Part shown: positions 8,350-16,197 of the stretch, piece by piece
Layout of the letters: every line of letters begins with the position of its first letter
Position numbering within the stretch: position 1 is the first letter of the stretch
Assembly: GCF_003663845.1 (NCBI RefSeq)
Contig: NZ_RCCA01000001.1
Span: 3,844,001-3,908,000 of the forward strand
DNA: 64,000 nt
Origin: Chryseobacterium sp. 7
GTDB taxonomy: Bacteria > Bacteroidota > Bacteroidia > Flavobacteriales > Weeksellaceae
Direction of reading: 5' to 3'
Made by a program: the position numbers and the translations under genes
Notes under the pieces: generated by a model
What the model was told of the DNA's origin: nothing
Seen by the model: the letters and a program-made list of their open reading frames with translations, nothing else
The model's database searches: none

Positions 8350-9291
8350 ATGAAATTAGAAGAATATAAAACATTTGAAGAAAAAAAAGATTTTTTTAAA
8401 AATGGTGATTCAAAATTGGATAAAAATGTTCAAAAAATATTTGAGCTAATTAAAGCTTTTCAAGAGACAGGAGATGGCTTTATATACAGAGGTTGTGGAG
8501 AAGCCAAATATAAACTATATAATTCTGCTCAACGAATGTATATAAATCAAGAACTGCACAAACAGGTAACTGATGATATGATTAGTGAACATTATAAAGA
8601 CTTTATATCAAACTTAATTTCCGCAACAAAGAAATGGAATAATGAGGTAGTGAAAAAACTTTTGATAAATTCTGGAATTGATGAAAACAATGATTTAGCT
8701 TATCTAAGTTACATGCAACATTTTGGTGTTCCAACACCATTTTTAGACTATACTAATAACCCATATGTTGCTTTATTTTTTGCTATAGATGGTATAAATT
8801 TTACTCCTAGTGATAACGAAATCGACAATTATTTTTCTCTATATTATACTTATAAAACGAATACAGCATTTTTAACCTGGCAAATGGTTTTTGATAAAAA
8901 TATAAAAGAAAAGGATATTTCATATGAATCAATTGATTTAAATTGTATGAGCATAATATTACCTGAAACTGAATTTTATAAAATTTTTAATAGTGCAAAT
9001 ATTATTAATCAAGAGGGCTTATTTTTTTTTAATAATCATCCTTGGTATCCCCTAGAAAAAACTTATAAAGAAGATGTAGAATATACTAAAAACTCTCTGG
9101 GAGAAGATAAATTTAATGAATTAATGATTCTAGATGATTTTTCAGGTTGTATGAATATACATAAATCATTAATTCCTGCAATAAGACTTAAATTAAATGA
9201 GATGGGAATTACAGCAAATTATATTTACCCAGATATGATCAATTTTAAACATAAAATTACCAACGATGGGATATTGAAAAGTTTAAGCTAA
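8350..9291 (+). CDS. FRG-domain protein
   Basis: A 313-residue protein with the FRG domain, named for its F/Y-R-G motif. GFIYRGCGEAKYKLYNSAQR lies at about residues 44-63, and the second hallmark LSYMQHFGVPTPFLDYTNNP near residue 120 is followed by VALFFAIDG. FRG proteins are found in phage-defence islands, toxin-like loci and accessory regions. A biochemical activity is not established in general, although the fold is compared with ADP-ribosyl-transferase-like or HEPN-associated proteins. The C-terminal half (an FFFNNHPWYPLE segment, then DDFSGCMNIHKSLIP) is typical of FRG proteins. It is A+T-rich and sits between the beta-helix protein and an XRE regulator. Confidence 0.8.
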   Translation: MKLEEYKTFEEKKDFFKNGDSKLDKNVQKIFELIKAFQETGDGFIYRGCGEAKYKLYNSAQRMYINQELHKQVTDDMISEHYKDFISNLISATKKWNNEVVKKLLINSGIDENNDLAYLSYMQHFGVPTPFLDYTNNPYVALFFAIDGINFTPSDNEIDNYFSLYYTYKTNTAFLTWQMVFDKNIKEKDISYESIDLNCMSIILPETEFYKIFNSANIINQEGLFFFNNHPWYPLEKTYKEDVEYTKNSLGEDKFNELMILDDFSGCMNIHKSLIPAIRLKLNEMGITANYIYPDMINFKHKITNDGILKSLS

Positions 9292-9408
9292 CAATTTATA
9301 TTAAATTATAGATAGCAAATATTAAGTAATATATATTTATTTTATTTATCCGCTGCGCAAAGTCTCCTAACTTCGAGCTAATAAAGTAAAACAAGCATAT
9401 TTAAAAAT

Positions 9409-9438
9409 AATCTCCGAAGTCTTCAGACTTCGGAGATT
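9409..9438 (-). terminator. Terminator of the XRE gene
   Basis: A perfect 13-bp hairpin: AATCTCCGAAGTC, loop TTCA, GACTTCGGAGATT. It sits 7 bases beyond the stop of the minus-strand regulator. On that strand it is followed by ATTATTTTTAAA, which serves as the T-run; it may also stop transcripts from the FRG side. Confidence 0.85.
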
Positions 9439-9444
9439 GGTTTA

Positions 9445-9669
9445 TTATTCTATTTTAAAATCAAACAATTCTTGAGGATGTACTTCTAAACCTTTAGCTA
9501 ATTCCTGTATCGTTGAAATTCTTAAATCAACTTCTCCTTTTTCAATTTTGCTGATATTACTATGGTCTACATCACATTTTTGAGCTAACTCCCGATAGCT
9601 TAATCCCAACTTCTTTCTAAATTTTTCAACTCTTTTACCAAAAGCTATTCGAAACTCAATTCTATCCAT
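9445..9669 (-). CDS. XRE-family HTH regulator
   Basis: A 74-residue DNA-binding protein that is almost entirely a lambda-repressor-like helix-turn-helix. It contains GKRVEKFRKKLGLSYRELAQ, then DVDHSNISKIEKGEVDLRIS and ELAKGLEVHPQELFDF. The start is set at the ATG on 9667-9669 (MDRIEFRIAF). The longer open frame to 9798 would add 43 residues that look non-coding and run into the operator region. The divergent region upstream is full of TACAAT/ATTGTA and CTACA/TGTAG palindromes, suggesting autoregulation and control of the structured transcript on the other strand. Confidence 0.85.
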   Translation of the reverse strand: MDRIEFRIAFGKRVEKFRKKLGLSYRELAQKCDVDHSNISKIEKGEVDLRISTIQELAKGLEVHPQELFDFKIE

Positions 9670-9715
9670 TGCAATACCATTATCAAAGCAATTTGGAAAG
9701 ATTACAATAAAAAAA

Positions 9716-9783
9716 TGTAGTTGAATTAACCTACAATTCGAAAATTGTATTATATTTGTACAATAAGCTACAATAAATGTAGC
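9716..9783. promoter_or_regulatory. Operator cluster between XRE gene and structured RNA
   Basis: Three palindromes in 68 bases. TGTAG (9716-9720) pairs with CTACA (9731-9735). TACAATT-CGAA-AATTGTA spans 9732-9749. GCTACA-ATAAA-TGTAGC spans 9767-9783. TATATTTG at 9751-9758 fits the flavobacterial -7 element TAnnTTTG for the plus strand, but no TTG sits at the usual 19-21 base distance. The layout suits XRE binding over a divergent promoter. Confidence 0.55.
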
Positions 9784-9828
9784 TTTGCGATACTTCAAAG
9801 AAATATAGAAGCTATTGCTTAGAATCTT

Positions 9829-10088
9829 GCTTTTGAAAACTGGTAATTTTTAATAGGAACAAGACGATAAGCAGGAAGCTCACGACCTAGGCGTGGGCTC
9901 TCCTTATCTGTTCCAATGGTATACCAGTGCCTCAAAAGCGGATATTGTAGAGTCTCATGCCGTTTTTATGTTCATGCCGTACTGTTCTCTACAATCATCT
10001 TTTTCTAAGCCTGCTTTACCATATAAAGTATCATGATACGGTACAATGGGGTGTACAATCCATTGCGGCTTTCGGGCTTTTAGAAAAA
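9829..10088 (+). ncRNA. Putative structured RNA with 6S-like rod domain
   Basis: Domain I is one long rod, 9829-9939, built from five helices. They are GCTTTTGA/TCAAAAGC (9829/9932), ACTGGTA/TACCAGT (9839/9922), GGAACA/TGTTCC (9856/9909), GATAAG/CTTATC (9866/9903) and AGCTCACG/CGTGGGCT (9877/9892) around an ACCTAGG loop. The last helix contains a U.G pair that forms only in the plus-strand transcript. An internal bubble (9846-9855 against 9915-9921) resembles the open-promoter-like bubble of 6S RNA. Domain II is ATTGTAGAG/CTCTACAAT (9944/9987). Domain III is closed by TTTTTCTAA/TTAGAAAAA (10000/10080) and holds GTATC-AT-GATAC and CAATGG/CCATTG hairpins. No protein frame is evident. 6S-Flavo RNA is a possible identity for domain I; a novel RNA is equally possible. 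Confidence 0.55.
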
Positions 10089-10185
10089 CACAAATTCTAT
10101 TATATTCATTGGCTTGTATAGGCAGAAAGTTCAGAACTTTCTCCTTTACAGCCAGTAAAATTGTGCAATAAAAACAAAATATATA

Positions 10186-10312
10186 ACCATTAAGGAAGAT
10201 GAAGAGAATAAGATAAGTTAAGATCCATCAAAGAGGGATGAAGCACCCCGCTGAATACATAGCTTCAGCTATGATCTTAACAATTCTTAATCCCTTAAAA
10301 ACTCTTAATGGT
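10186..10312. repeat. Nested inverted repeat, 127 bp
   Basis: The ends are ACCATTAAG (10186-10194) and CTTAATGGT (10304-10312). Inside lie GTTAAGATC (10217-10225) with GATCTTAAC (10273-10281), and a tight ATAGCT-TC-AGCTAT hairpin. The whole unit can fold into a long hairpin and looks like a small palindromic intergenic element. No transposase is associated, and no second copy was found in this window. Confidence 0.6.
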
Positions 10313-10366
10313 TCAAAAAAATTGCACCCCAATTAATCATTTTAAAATCACAAAAAATACAAACTC

Positions 10367-10891
10367 ATGAAAAAAATCAGAACAGACTTTCAGTCCCGGC
10401 TGGGGAAAAATCACAAGAAGTACTATGGCATACAGATGATGGAGACTTATTTTCAGCTCAATGACCTTACCGTATCCAAAGAACAGCTAAACAGCATTAT
10501 GAATTATGCCCTCAAACGAAACAGCCGGATACAAGAAGATCCGTGCGTTATTCTTCATTTTTACCAGGCGATGCGGTCATTCATCCGTGCAGGTTATTTC
10601 ATAGCGATGAAGGAGAAGAAAGGAACCTTCAATACTCCATTGGAAGAGGTCTCTCCATTAGTTCTTGGCCTGCTTTCTGAGAAGGAATACCAAAATCCTC
10701 TGCTGGTCTTTAAAAAAGCATTCAGAGAATACAGCATACAGGAGTTTGATTATTTTATATCCGGGATGGCCTACTTCTCACTTGGGGTATATAACAATCT
10801 CCCGGAAAGGAATATGATAAACCCATATATTCATCTGATCAAAATGCTGGATGCAGCGTATCTCCTTGTGGAAAGGAGAAGGAAGAAATAA
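10367..10891 (+). CDS. Conserved-looking hypothetical protein
   Basis: Not recognised by function. A 174-residue soluble protein with no signal peptide or membrane segment, rich in Lys, Arg, Tyr and Phe. It is predicted mostly helical (for example LTVSKEQLNSIMNYALKR and PCVILHFYQAMRSFIRAGYF) and ends in a basic VERRRKK tail. It is flanked by the nested inverted repeat upstream and a dispersed intergenic motif downstream. Its better GC content, compared with the 6.6-9.3 kb stretch, suggests a longer-resident gene. Real coding is supported by length and even codon use. Confidence 0.6.
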   Translation: MKKIRTDFQSRLGKNHKKYYGIQMMETYFQLNDLTVSKEQLNSIMNYALKRNSRIQEDPCVILHFYQAMRSFIRAGYFIAMKEKKGTFNTPLEEVSPLVLGLLSEKEYQNPLLVFKKAFREYSIQEFDYFISGMAYFSLGVYNNLPERNMINPYIHLIKMLDAAYLLVERRRKK

Positions 10892-10902
10892 AACCTCCGC
10901 TA

Positions 10903-10940
10903 CATAGAGTCTCCGACTTTGCACCAATAAAATAAATCAT
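10903..10940 (+). repeat. Dispersed intergenic motif (copy 2 of 3)
   Basis: The segment around GAGTCTCCGACTTTGCACC and AATAAAATAAATCAT resembles 9359-9395 (AAGTCTCCTAACTTCG then AATAAAGTAAAAC) and 12331-12366 (AAGTCTCCCGCCTTTGTGC then AATAATGCAACTCAT). All three lie directly after genes. The rest of the gap up to 11148 shows only A+T-rich sequence, with a possible weak GGGTA hairpin and no open frame of note. Confidence 0.4.
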
Positions 10941-11148
10941 TCCAAAATCATCACATTTCGGTACTAAAACACCCTTTACCCCCTTATCTAAGAGGGTAGC
11001 TACACCTGATAATAGAATACAAAACGTGACTGAAGTAGTCCATTTTTTAGTAAAAGATCTTTAAATGGCTAAAAAGCATTCTTTTCAACTTTTTCTTATC
11101 TTTAAACCACCTTATTCAATTAAAGAGACTTAAATAAACTAAATACTA

Positions 11149-12315
11149 ATGCCATTGAAAAAGTTATTAATTCTTTCATTTTTAGGTTCAATGCTAGCCC
11201 ATGCACAAACACTTCAATTTAAAAGCCTTGCCAATATGTCTATGGGCAGAGGTGCTATAACCAGTGTAATGGTAGACGATAACATCTATGTGAGCAATGG
11301 ATATCAGGAAACCGGAGGCAATGCCAATTATATTGAAAAATATAATATTACTGATAATAAGTGGAATGTTCTCAATACTACCCTGATTCCCAAAAGATAT
11401 GCTAATTCGGAGACGTATAATAATAAAATTTATATTTTTAACGGTTGGGGAAACAGCCATCTTGAAATTGTAGACCTCAAAACTTATAAAGTAACAAAGG
11501 GCGCTGTTAACCGTTCCTATACAGGACATGCAGGTTCTGCCATCCATAACGGCAAAATATATGTGTTCGGTGGCAGTGGATTAAACGGAGCTGCCACCAC
11601 TTCATTTTCCAATAAATTCCAATATTACGATATTGCTTCAGACACATGGCATCCATTACCCAATATGCCTACCGCCAGGGAAACAAAGGGCAAAATTGTG
11701 AATGATAAGCTGTATGTTATTGGAGGTTTCAACGGTACCCCATCCCGTCTGATCAATGTTTACGACCTCAACACTAATCTCTGGACCGATCAATATACGA
11801 TGCCTGCCGGGATATCCGGACACTCATTAGCCGTATCCGGTGATAAAATTTTTATTGTAGGTGGTTTTAATAATCAAAATTTTCTGGCCTATTTTGATAC
11901 TACTACCAATAAGGTACATCAGCTATCATCCAATATGATTCCCAGAAGGCACGCTGCAGCGGAAGTATATAACAATCAATTATACATCATCGGCGGAAGT
12001 ACAACGTCTTTAACCAAATCTTCTATTAAAAGCATACAAGCAGCAGATATCAGCGAAAGTGCATTAACCAGTGAAAACCGCACATTAGAAAAAAAGGTAT
12101 ATACAACGGCATCCAGAGATAATTTTGTAATCGGTAACGAAAATAACAGCAATCAGTTTGAATATACCATTTACTCAGCAGATGGAAAGCAGGTCAGTAA
12201 TGGTTTTGCTTACTATAATAAAACCATAGATCTGTCTAAAATACAGCGCGGAACATATATTTTTAGTTATAAAAATGAGAAAGGAGTTTTACAGCAGGTT
12301 AGAATTGTGAGATAA
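11149..12315 (+). CDS. Secreted Kelch-repeat protein with T9SS sorting tail
   Basis: A 388-residue exported protein. The signal peptide is MPLKKLLILSFLGSMLAHAQ. From about residue 35 to 305 there are five to six Kelch blades with the usual pattern of hydrophobic strand, Gly-Gly and a Tyr/Trp pair (for example NDKLYVIGGFNGTPSRLINV and NNQLYIIGGST, each followed by LNTNLW- or NKFQYYD-type segments). They would form a beta-propeller. The last 65 residues (EYTIYSADGKQVSNGF, then IDLSKIQRGTYIFSY) form a type-A T9SS sorting domain, so the protein should cross the outer membrane and be surface-attached or released. The ligand is unknown. Confidence 0.85.
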   Translation: MPLKKLLILSFLGSMLAHAQTLQFKSLANMSMGRGAITSVMVDDNIYVSNGYQETGGNANYIEKYNITDNKWNVLNTTLIPKRYANSETYNNKIYIFNGWGNSHLEIVDLKTYKVTKGAVNRSYTGHAGSAIHNGKIYVFGGSGLNGAATTSFSNKFQYYDIASDTWHPLPNMPTARETKGKIVNDKLYVIGGFNGTPSRLINVYDLNTNLWTDQYTMPAGISGHSLAVSGDKIFIVGGFNNQNFLAYFDTTTNKVHQLSSNMIPRRHAAAEVYNNQLYIIGGSTTSLTKSSIKSIQAADISESALTSENRTLEKKVYTTASRDNFVIGNENNSNQFEYTIYSADGKQVSNGFAYYNKTIDLSKIQRGTYIFSYKNEKGVLQQVRIVR

Positions 12316-12330
12316 TGCACGTGCTCAGAA

Positions 12331-12366
12331 AAGTCTCCCGCCTTTGTGCAAATAATGCAACTCATC
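12331..12366 (+). repeat. Dispersed intergenic motif (copy 3 of 3)
   Basis: AAGTCTCCCGCCTTTGTGC followed by AATAATGCAACTCAT just after the Kelch gene, comparable with the copies at 9359 and 10903. The copies differ at about a third of positions, so this is weak, ancient or functionally constrained similarity. Confidence 0.35.
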
Positions 12367-12424
12367 CGAAGTCAAATAAAGTATCTCAACCTATTCAAAA
12401 AATGATCATCATTTTACTCATACC

Positions 12425-14035
12425 ATGAAAATTATACATCTTTTGATGACCTGCCTTACCCTGGTGTTTTATCTCAACATCAGCGGGCAAACATTCAACA
12501 TCACTGAACGTCAAATCCAGATCAATACAAACAATATTTTCAGACCAGCTTCAAGAATTACAATGATCAGTTCATTGAAGTTTAAAAATAATTATTATTC
12601 AATTTTTGAAGAAACCCAAGTTTATGATTTTGGGCAGACAAGAAAGTATCTTGTAAAATATAATCCTCAGGGAGAGATTCTATTCGCAGAAAAATTACAG
12701 CAGGAGCTTTCCAATAGCCATTATATAGATCTTTTTGTCTTGGATGATCATATCTATCTTCAGCTCAATAATAATGCAAGATATATTCTTGATGCTGCTA
12801 CCAACCATTTTACAGAAACCACTAAAGGAAATGACCTTGTATATGATGATGACCATTATAAAGTGATGTATAAAAATTTTGGAGAATGGGGTGAAGCCAC
12901 ATGGTTTATCAATAAAAAAGATAAGTCCGAGTATTTTACAAGTTTAAATGGGCAGGATATCAATTTTTTGGCGGGAAAGTTTTACGTCACCAATCTTTCT
13001 TCCATCTGGGAAATTTCCAATCCTAAAGAATTGACCCAATGCAAACCCAATCAGTATTATGATTACATCAATAAAAAGGAATTTGGGATGTTTGATTCCT
13101 ATGATTACAGAAAAGGAGTTACTTCTGTTTATAAAGATTCTGCTCAATATGATCCTTATAACAGAAAATCTATTGATCAGTTAAATTACATCTTTATGAC
13201 CTCTTTCGTTAATGATGATCAGCTGTATCAGATTACCCAGCTAAAAGGCAGCACTGCCATTTCCAGAATTCATCAGAATAAGGTAGAAATCATTCACAAG
13301 TTCAAAGAAAAATATAACTTTTTTTCATGGTATAATCAGTTCAGAAATACCCGTAATGATTATAAATTTCTGAGATTCAATAATGGGTATAACGCGTTTG
13401 GTTTTTTTGAAACAGATCATCATAATATTGATATCACCAAAGTAAATTACAGCTATGATACTTTACAATATGTAAAGTCTGACAGTATTACCCGGCTCAT
13501 TACTGACATTTCAAACAGAAATATGCTATCTAAAAAAGAAATCATTGAGCTTGAAAAAGCAACTCTTGGATCAGACATTCAAAACTATAGAACCAGCATC
13601 AATCACAATGGATATTACCCTCGTAAGTTTGAAAAAACTGATATTGAAACCATAAATTTTGTAAAATCAGAAAACGAATATATTACACAGGACATAGAAT
13701 ATTTATTCACTAAAAAAGATCAGGAATTAAATGCCATCTTCATCGATTGGGGAAGAACAAAATTTTTTAATTCTACAGGTAAGAATTATTTCCCCATCAC
13801 AAATGAAAACACCTCTGAAAATGATAAAAAATTCAAAGAGAAATATTTGAAAATAAAAGAACACCTAAATAAACTGGGAAAAAAAATACCTGTAAAAGTA
13901 AAACCAGGTAAATCCGGATACGAAGCATGGATTATTAACGGATGGCGCTTCAACCTCTATGGAATTTCTGAAAAAGACATAAACGGGTTCAGATTTTTTA
14001 TCTGTAGACAGGAAGACTTCAATGAGAATGAATAA
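12425..14035 (+). CDS. Large secreted protein, unknown
   Basis: Not recognised. A 536-residue exported protein with signal peptide MKIIHLLMTCLTLVFYLNIS and cleavage near SGQ. The body is rich in Asn, Tyr, Phe and Asp with many short beta-strand-like stretches (FYVTNLSSIWEISNP, DQLYQITQLKGSTAISR), which suggests a beta-propeller-like periplasmic or surface protein. The C-terminal 60 residues (KPGKSGYEAWIINGWRFNLYG) are more compact, and there is no obvious T9SS tail. It lies in a run of same-strand secreted orphan genes with separate intergenic gaps, so each may be transcribed independently. Confidence 0.65.
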   Translation: MKIIHLLMTCLTLVFYLNISGQTFNITERQIQINTNNIFRPASRITMISSLKFKNNYYSIFEETQVYDFGQTRKYLVKYNPQGEILFAEKLQQELSNSHYIDLFVLDDHIYLQLNNNARYILDAATNHFTETTKGNDLVYDDDHYKVMYKNFGEWGEATWFINKKDKSEYFTSLNGQDINFLAGKFYVTNLSSIWEISNPKELTQCKPNQYYDYINKKEFGMFDSYDYRKGVTSVYKDSAQYDPYNRKSIDQLNYIFMTSFVNDDQLYQITQLKGSTAISRIHQNKVEIIHKFKEKYNFFSWYNQFRNTRNDYKFLRFNNGYNAFGFFETDHHNIDITKVNYSYDTLQYVKSDSITRLITDISNRNMLSKKEIIELEKATLGSDIQNYRTSINHNGYYPRKFEKTDIETINFVKSENEYITQDIEYLFTKKDQELNAIFIDWGRTKFFNSTGKNYFPITNENTSENDKKFKEKYLKIKEHLNKLGKKIPVKVKPGKSGYEAWIINGWRFNLYGISEKDINGFRFFICRQEDFNENE

Positions 14036-14161
14036 ACTCTGCTAAAGAAAATATCCAGCTTTGTGATCATAAGGTAATCATGATAAGTAAAGGTATATTT
14101 TACCAATTAAGATATCATGGTAATTCGTAGATTTGGACGACAGAAAACTAAAAACCATTTT

Positions 14162-14827
14162 ATGAGAAATTCAATTTCAATCGTTTCTTTATTGCTCTCA
14201 ACATTTTTATATGCACAAAATCTTTCAGATACAACAGACCAGATGATTGATAAAATGTGCTTAGATCTTAAGAAAAATGAAACCCTTAGCGACTCATTAA
14301 AAATAGAAAGTATCAACCAAAAATTTATTCTTCCTTATCTGGCTCAGTTTCCAGATTCAGAACATGAGGATAAATTTAATCATATCTATTTCAGACTGCA
14401 AAAGAGATGTCAGCATTTTAAAGAATTTCTGCAAAGAACAGATCCTATAAAAAATGATAGCTGGATCAGGCTGGATACTCGCCCCAATATTACAATATCA
14501 GAAAGTGAAATCAATAATTTCAAAAATAATAATCAATTCTACTATTTAGAATATGATGGTGGTGAAAAAATAATCGTAAAAACGGATAAAAACTTTTGGA
14601 TAGAGACTTTTGTTGACGGAACCAATTCAAAATTACACTACAAATGGATCGGAAAAAATAAATTTGAGCTGGAATTTATTGAAAGTAATAATACAATCAG
14701 AAAGAATTTCAGCAAAAAAGGAGATCGATATATTTATCAGATTATAAATAAAGAAGATAATTTTTACTGGATACTTGTTGAATCTCCGAACGAAATCGTG
14801 AAGTTTAAATTATTTGTAAAGAATTAA
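14162..14827 (+). CDS. Secreted hypothetical protein
   Basis: Not recognised. About 221 residues from ATG 14162, chosen because it directly opens a signal peptide (MRNSISIVSLLLSTFLYAQN). The longer frame from 14117 would put 15 basic residues before it. The mature part has two Cys residues (DKMCLDLKKNE, KRCQHFKEF) in a helical N-terminal half. A beta-rich C-terminal half follows (QFYYLEYDGGEKIIVKTDKN, LHYKWIGKNKFELEF), resembling small Bacteroidota proteins of lipocalin-like or DUF style. Probably periplasmic. Confidence 0.6.
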   Translation: MRNSISIVSLLLSTFLYAQNLSDTTDQMIDKMCLDLKKNETLSDSLKIESINQKFILPYLAQFPDSEHEDKFNHIYFRLQKRCQHFKEFLQRTDPIKNDSWIRLDTRPNITISESEINNFKNNNQFYYLEYDGGEKIIVKTDKNFWIETFVDGTNSKLHYKWIGKNKFELEFIESNNTIRKNFSKKGDRYIYQIINKEDNFYWILVESPNEIVKFKLFVKN

Positions 14828-14901
14828 AAGTTTTCATCTATAAATCCATCAGTTTATCATTTCAAAATGAGACTGACACATGCTAAAAATACCCCCTAAC
14901 C

Positions 14902-15381
14902 ATGAAAAAAATAATTTTATTCTTTTCTGTTTTATACTCATTAATACTATATTCACAGGAAAAACCCAATTATCCGGAACCCGAAAAAGGGATGAAAAGA
15001 GTTGATCTTAAACTGCCAAAAATTGAGAACTACAAAGACTATAAAGTTGAAATAAAATTTGGGATAGAAATGGAAGTTTCTGAATGCTCATCTGTTGAAG
15101 ATTTCAGCTTTAATAGTAAGAATTTAGTAGAAAAATTTGCAATCCAACCGTACAGATACCCTTACTACGAATTACCCAAAGAAATGCCCATAGAGATGCT
15201 AACCTTTAACAAGCCGAATTGTGATGAAACCAAAAAGATAAAAAAGAAAGTTGTAAGCTCTCAGAATATCTTTAGGGAATATAATGGGTATTATGCAATT
15301 CCGTTCTATATTCCTGAAAAATGGACGGTAGAATACAGATTGTGGAAGGTGAGCTCAGAATTTCAAAGTGCAGGACTTTAG
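14902..15381 (+). CDS. eco: Ecotin-family serine protease inhibitor
   Basis: A 159-residue periplasmic protein with signal peptide MKKIILFFSVLYSLILYSQ. The mature part matches ecotin: NYPEPEKGMKRVDLKLPK at the start, then YKVEIKFGIEMEVSEC (first Cys of the disulfide), FNKPNC (second Cys, after the inhibitory loop) and EKWTVEYRLWKVS at the end. Ecotin is a dimeric inhibitor of chymotrypsin-fold serine proteases. In E. coli the P1 residue lies three before the second Cys (Met84); here that position is Lys, which would favour trypsin-like targets. The function is an inference from family; the loop is otherwise diverged. Confidence 0.85.
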   Translation: MKKIILFFSVLYSLILYSQEKPNYPEPEKGMKRVDLKLPKIENYKDYKVEIKFGIEMEVSECSSVEDFSFNSKNLVEKFAIQPYRYPYYELPKEMPIEMLTFNKPNCDETKKIKKKVVSSQNIFREYNGYYAIPFYIPEKWTVEYRLWKVSSEFQSAGL

Positions 15382-15457
15382 AAAAATTTATGCAATATTG
15401 TACTGGCAAAATATAAGATTAAAGCCACAACAGAACTATCAAATTCAAACAAAAACA

Positions 15458-16111
15458 ATGAGAAAATATATTATTTCAGGTATTTTAGTATTCATTTTTC
15501 AGGCATTCTGTGCACAGATTAATACCGACTTAATCAAAAAGAACGTCACTGAAAATCCGCAGGAAAATTTTTATAAGCTTTTAGAAGTATTCAAATTAAA
15601 TCCTTCTGAATTGACTCAGGAACAGTTGAATCAATTATATTACGGGAGTAAATTCATAAAAATTGATTATACCATTGGGAATTATAACAGTGAATCCGGA
15701 ACATTCTGGAAACCCGCTCAAAAAAGGCTGTCAAAAAGTAAAGCAGAAAAAATGGTGAGTGAAGCTGAATCAAAATATGCCATTAATCCTCTCAACAAAG
15801 ATTTACTGGATGATATGATGAATATTTATCGTGCACTTGATAATAATGAAAAAAGAGAATTGTGTTCCAAACAAAAGGATGTAATCATGCAAACGATAGA
15901 AAAAAGTGGCGACGGGAAAAGTGAAGAGACCGCAATTTGTGTTTTAACCCCTGGAGAAGTTTTACAACAGCTTGACAAACTTGCTATCTCAGGGCCGAGA
16001 GCTGAATTCAGCCAAAAAATGAAACAACTTTCAGACGGTAGTATACTAACAATTTATAAAATCGGAGACAGGGAAGTATTTGTAAAATTAGTTGGTGGAT
16101 ATTTTTTCTAA
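15458..16111 (+). CDS. DUF4919-like secreted protein
   Basis: About 217 residues from ATG 15458, which begins a signal peptide (MRKYIISGILVFIFQAFCAQ); the in-frame ATG at 15368 lies inside the ecotin gene and is unlikely. The mature part shows the pattern LTQEQLNQLYYGSKFI, then AINPLNKDLLDDMMNIYRAL, an SGDGKSEETAICVLTPGEV segment and a C-terminal GGYFF. This is shared with the DUF4919 family and with the gene at 35486, where the order is SSQYRHLYFGYTF, NPLDLRAMNYLAYLY, then SGDGLKCETGFHVISV. No function is known. Helical repeats suggest a scaffold or binding role. Confidence 0.75.
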   Translation: MRKYIISGILVFIFQAFCAQINTDLIKKNVTENPQENFYKLLEVFKLNPSELTQEQLNQLYYGSKFIKIDYTIGNYNSESGTFWKPAQKRLSKSKAEKMVSEAESKYAINPLNKDLLDDMMNIYRALDNNEKRELCSKQKDVIMQTIEKSGDGKSEETAICVLTPGEVLQQLDKLAISGPRAEFSQKMKQLSDGSILTIYKIGDREVFVKLVGGYFF

Positions 16112-16197
16112 AATGATTTCTGTTTTAAACAATACAATTTACTTTTCTTAATACAAAAAATATTTAACAAAAATGATGATCAAAGAAAAAACTAATC

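Noticed and set aside
3300..9300. Integrase, transposase or tRNA explaining the groEL-tail array
   Set aside because: Looked for on both strands; none found, so the mechanism is left open.
9669..9798. N-terminal extension of the XRE regulator
   Set aside because: The added 43 residues are not protein-like and overlap the operator palindromes; ATG 9669 starts a typical XRE protein.
9829..9939. Small SRP RNA or tmRNA identity for the rod
   Set aside because: The SRP apical GGAAGCAG core and tmRNA tRNA-like ends are not visible.
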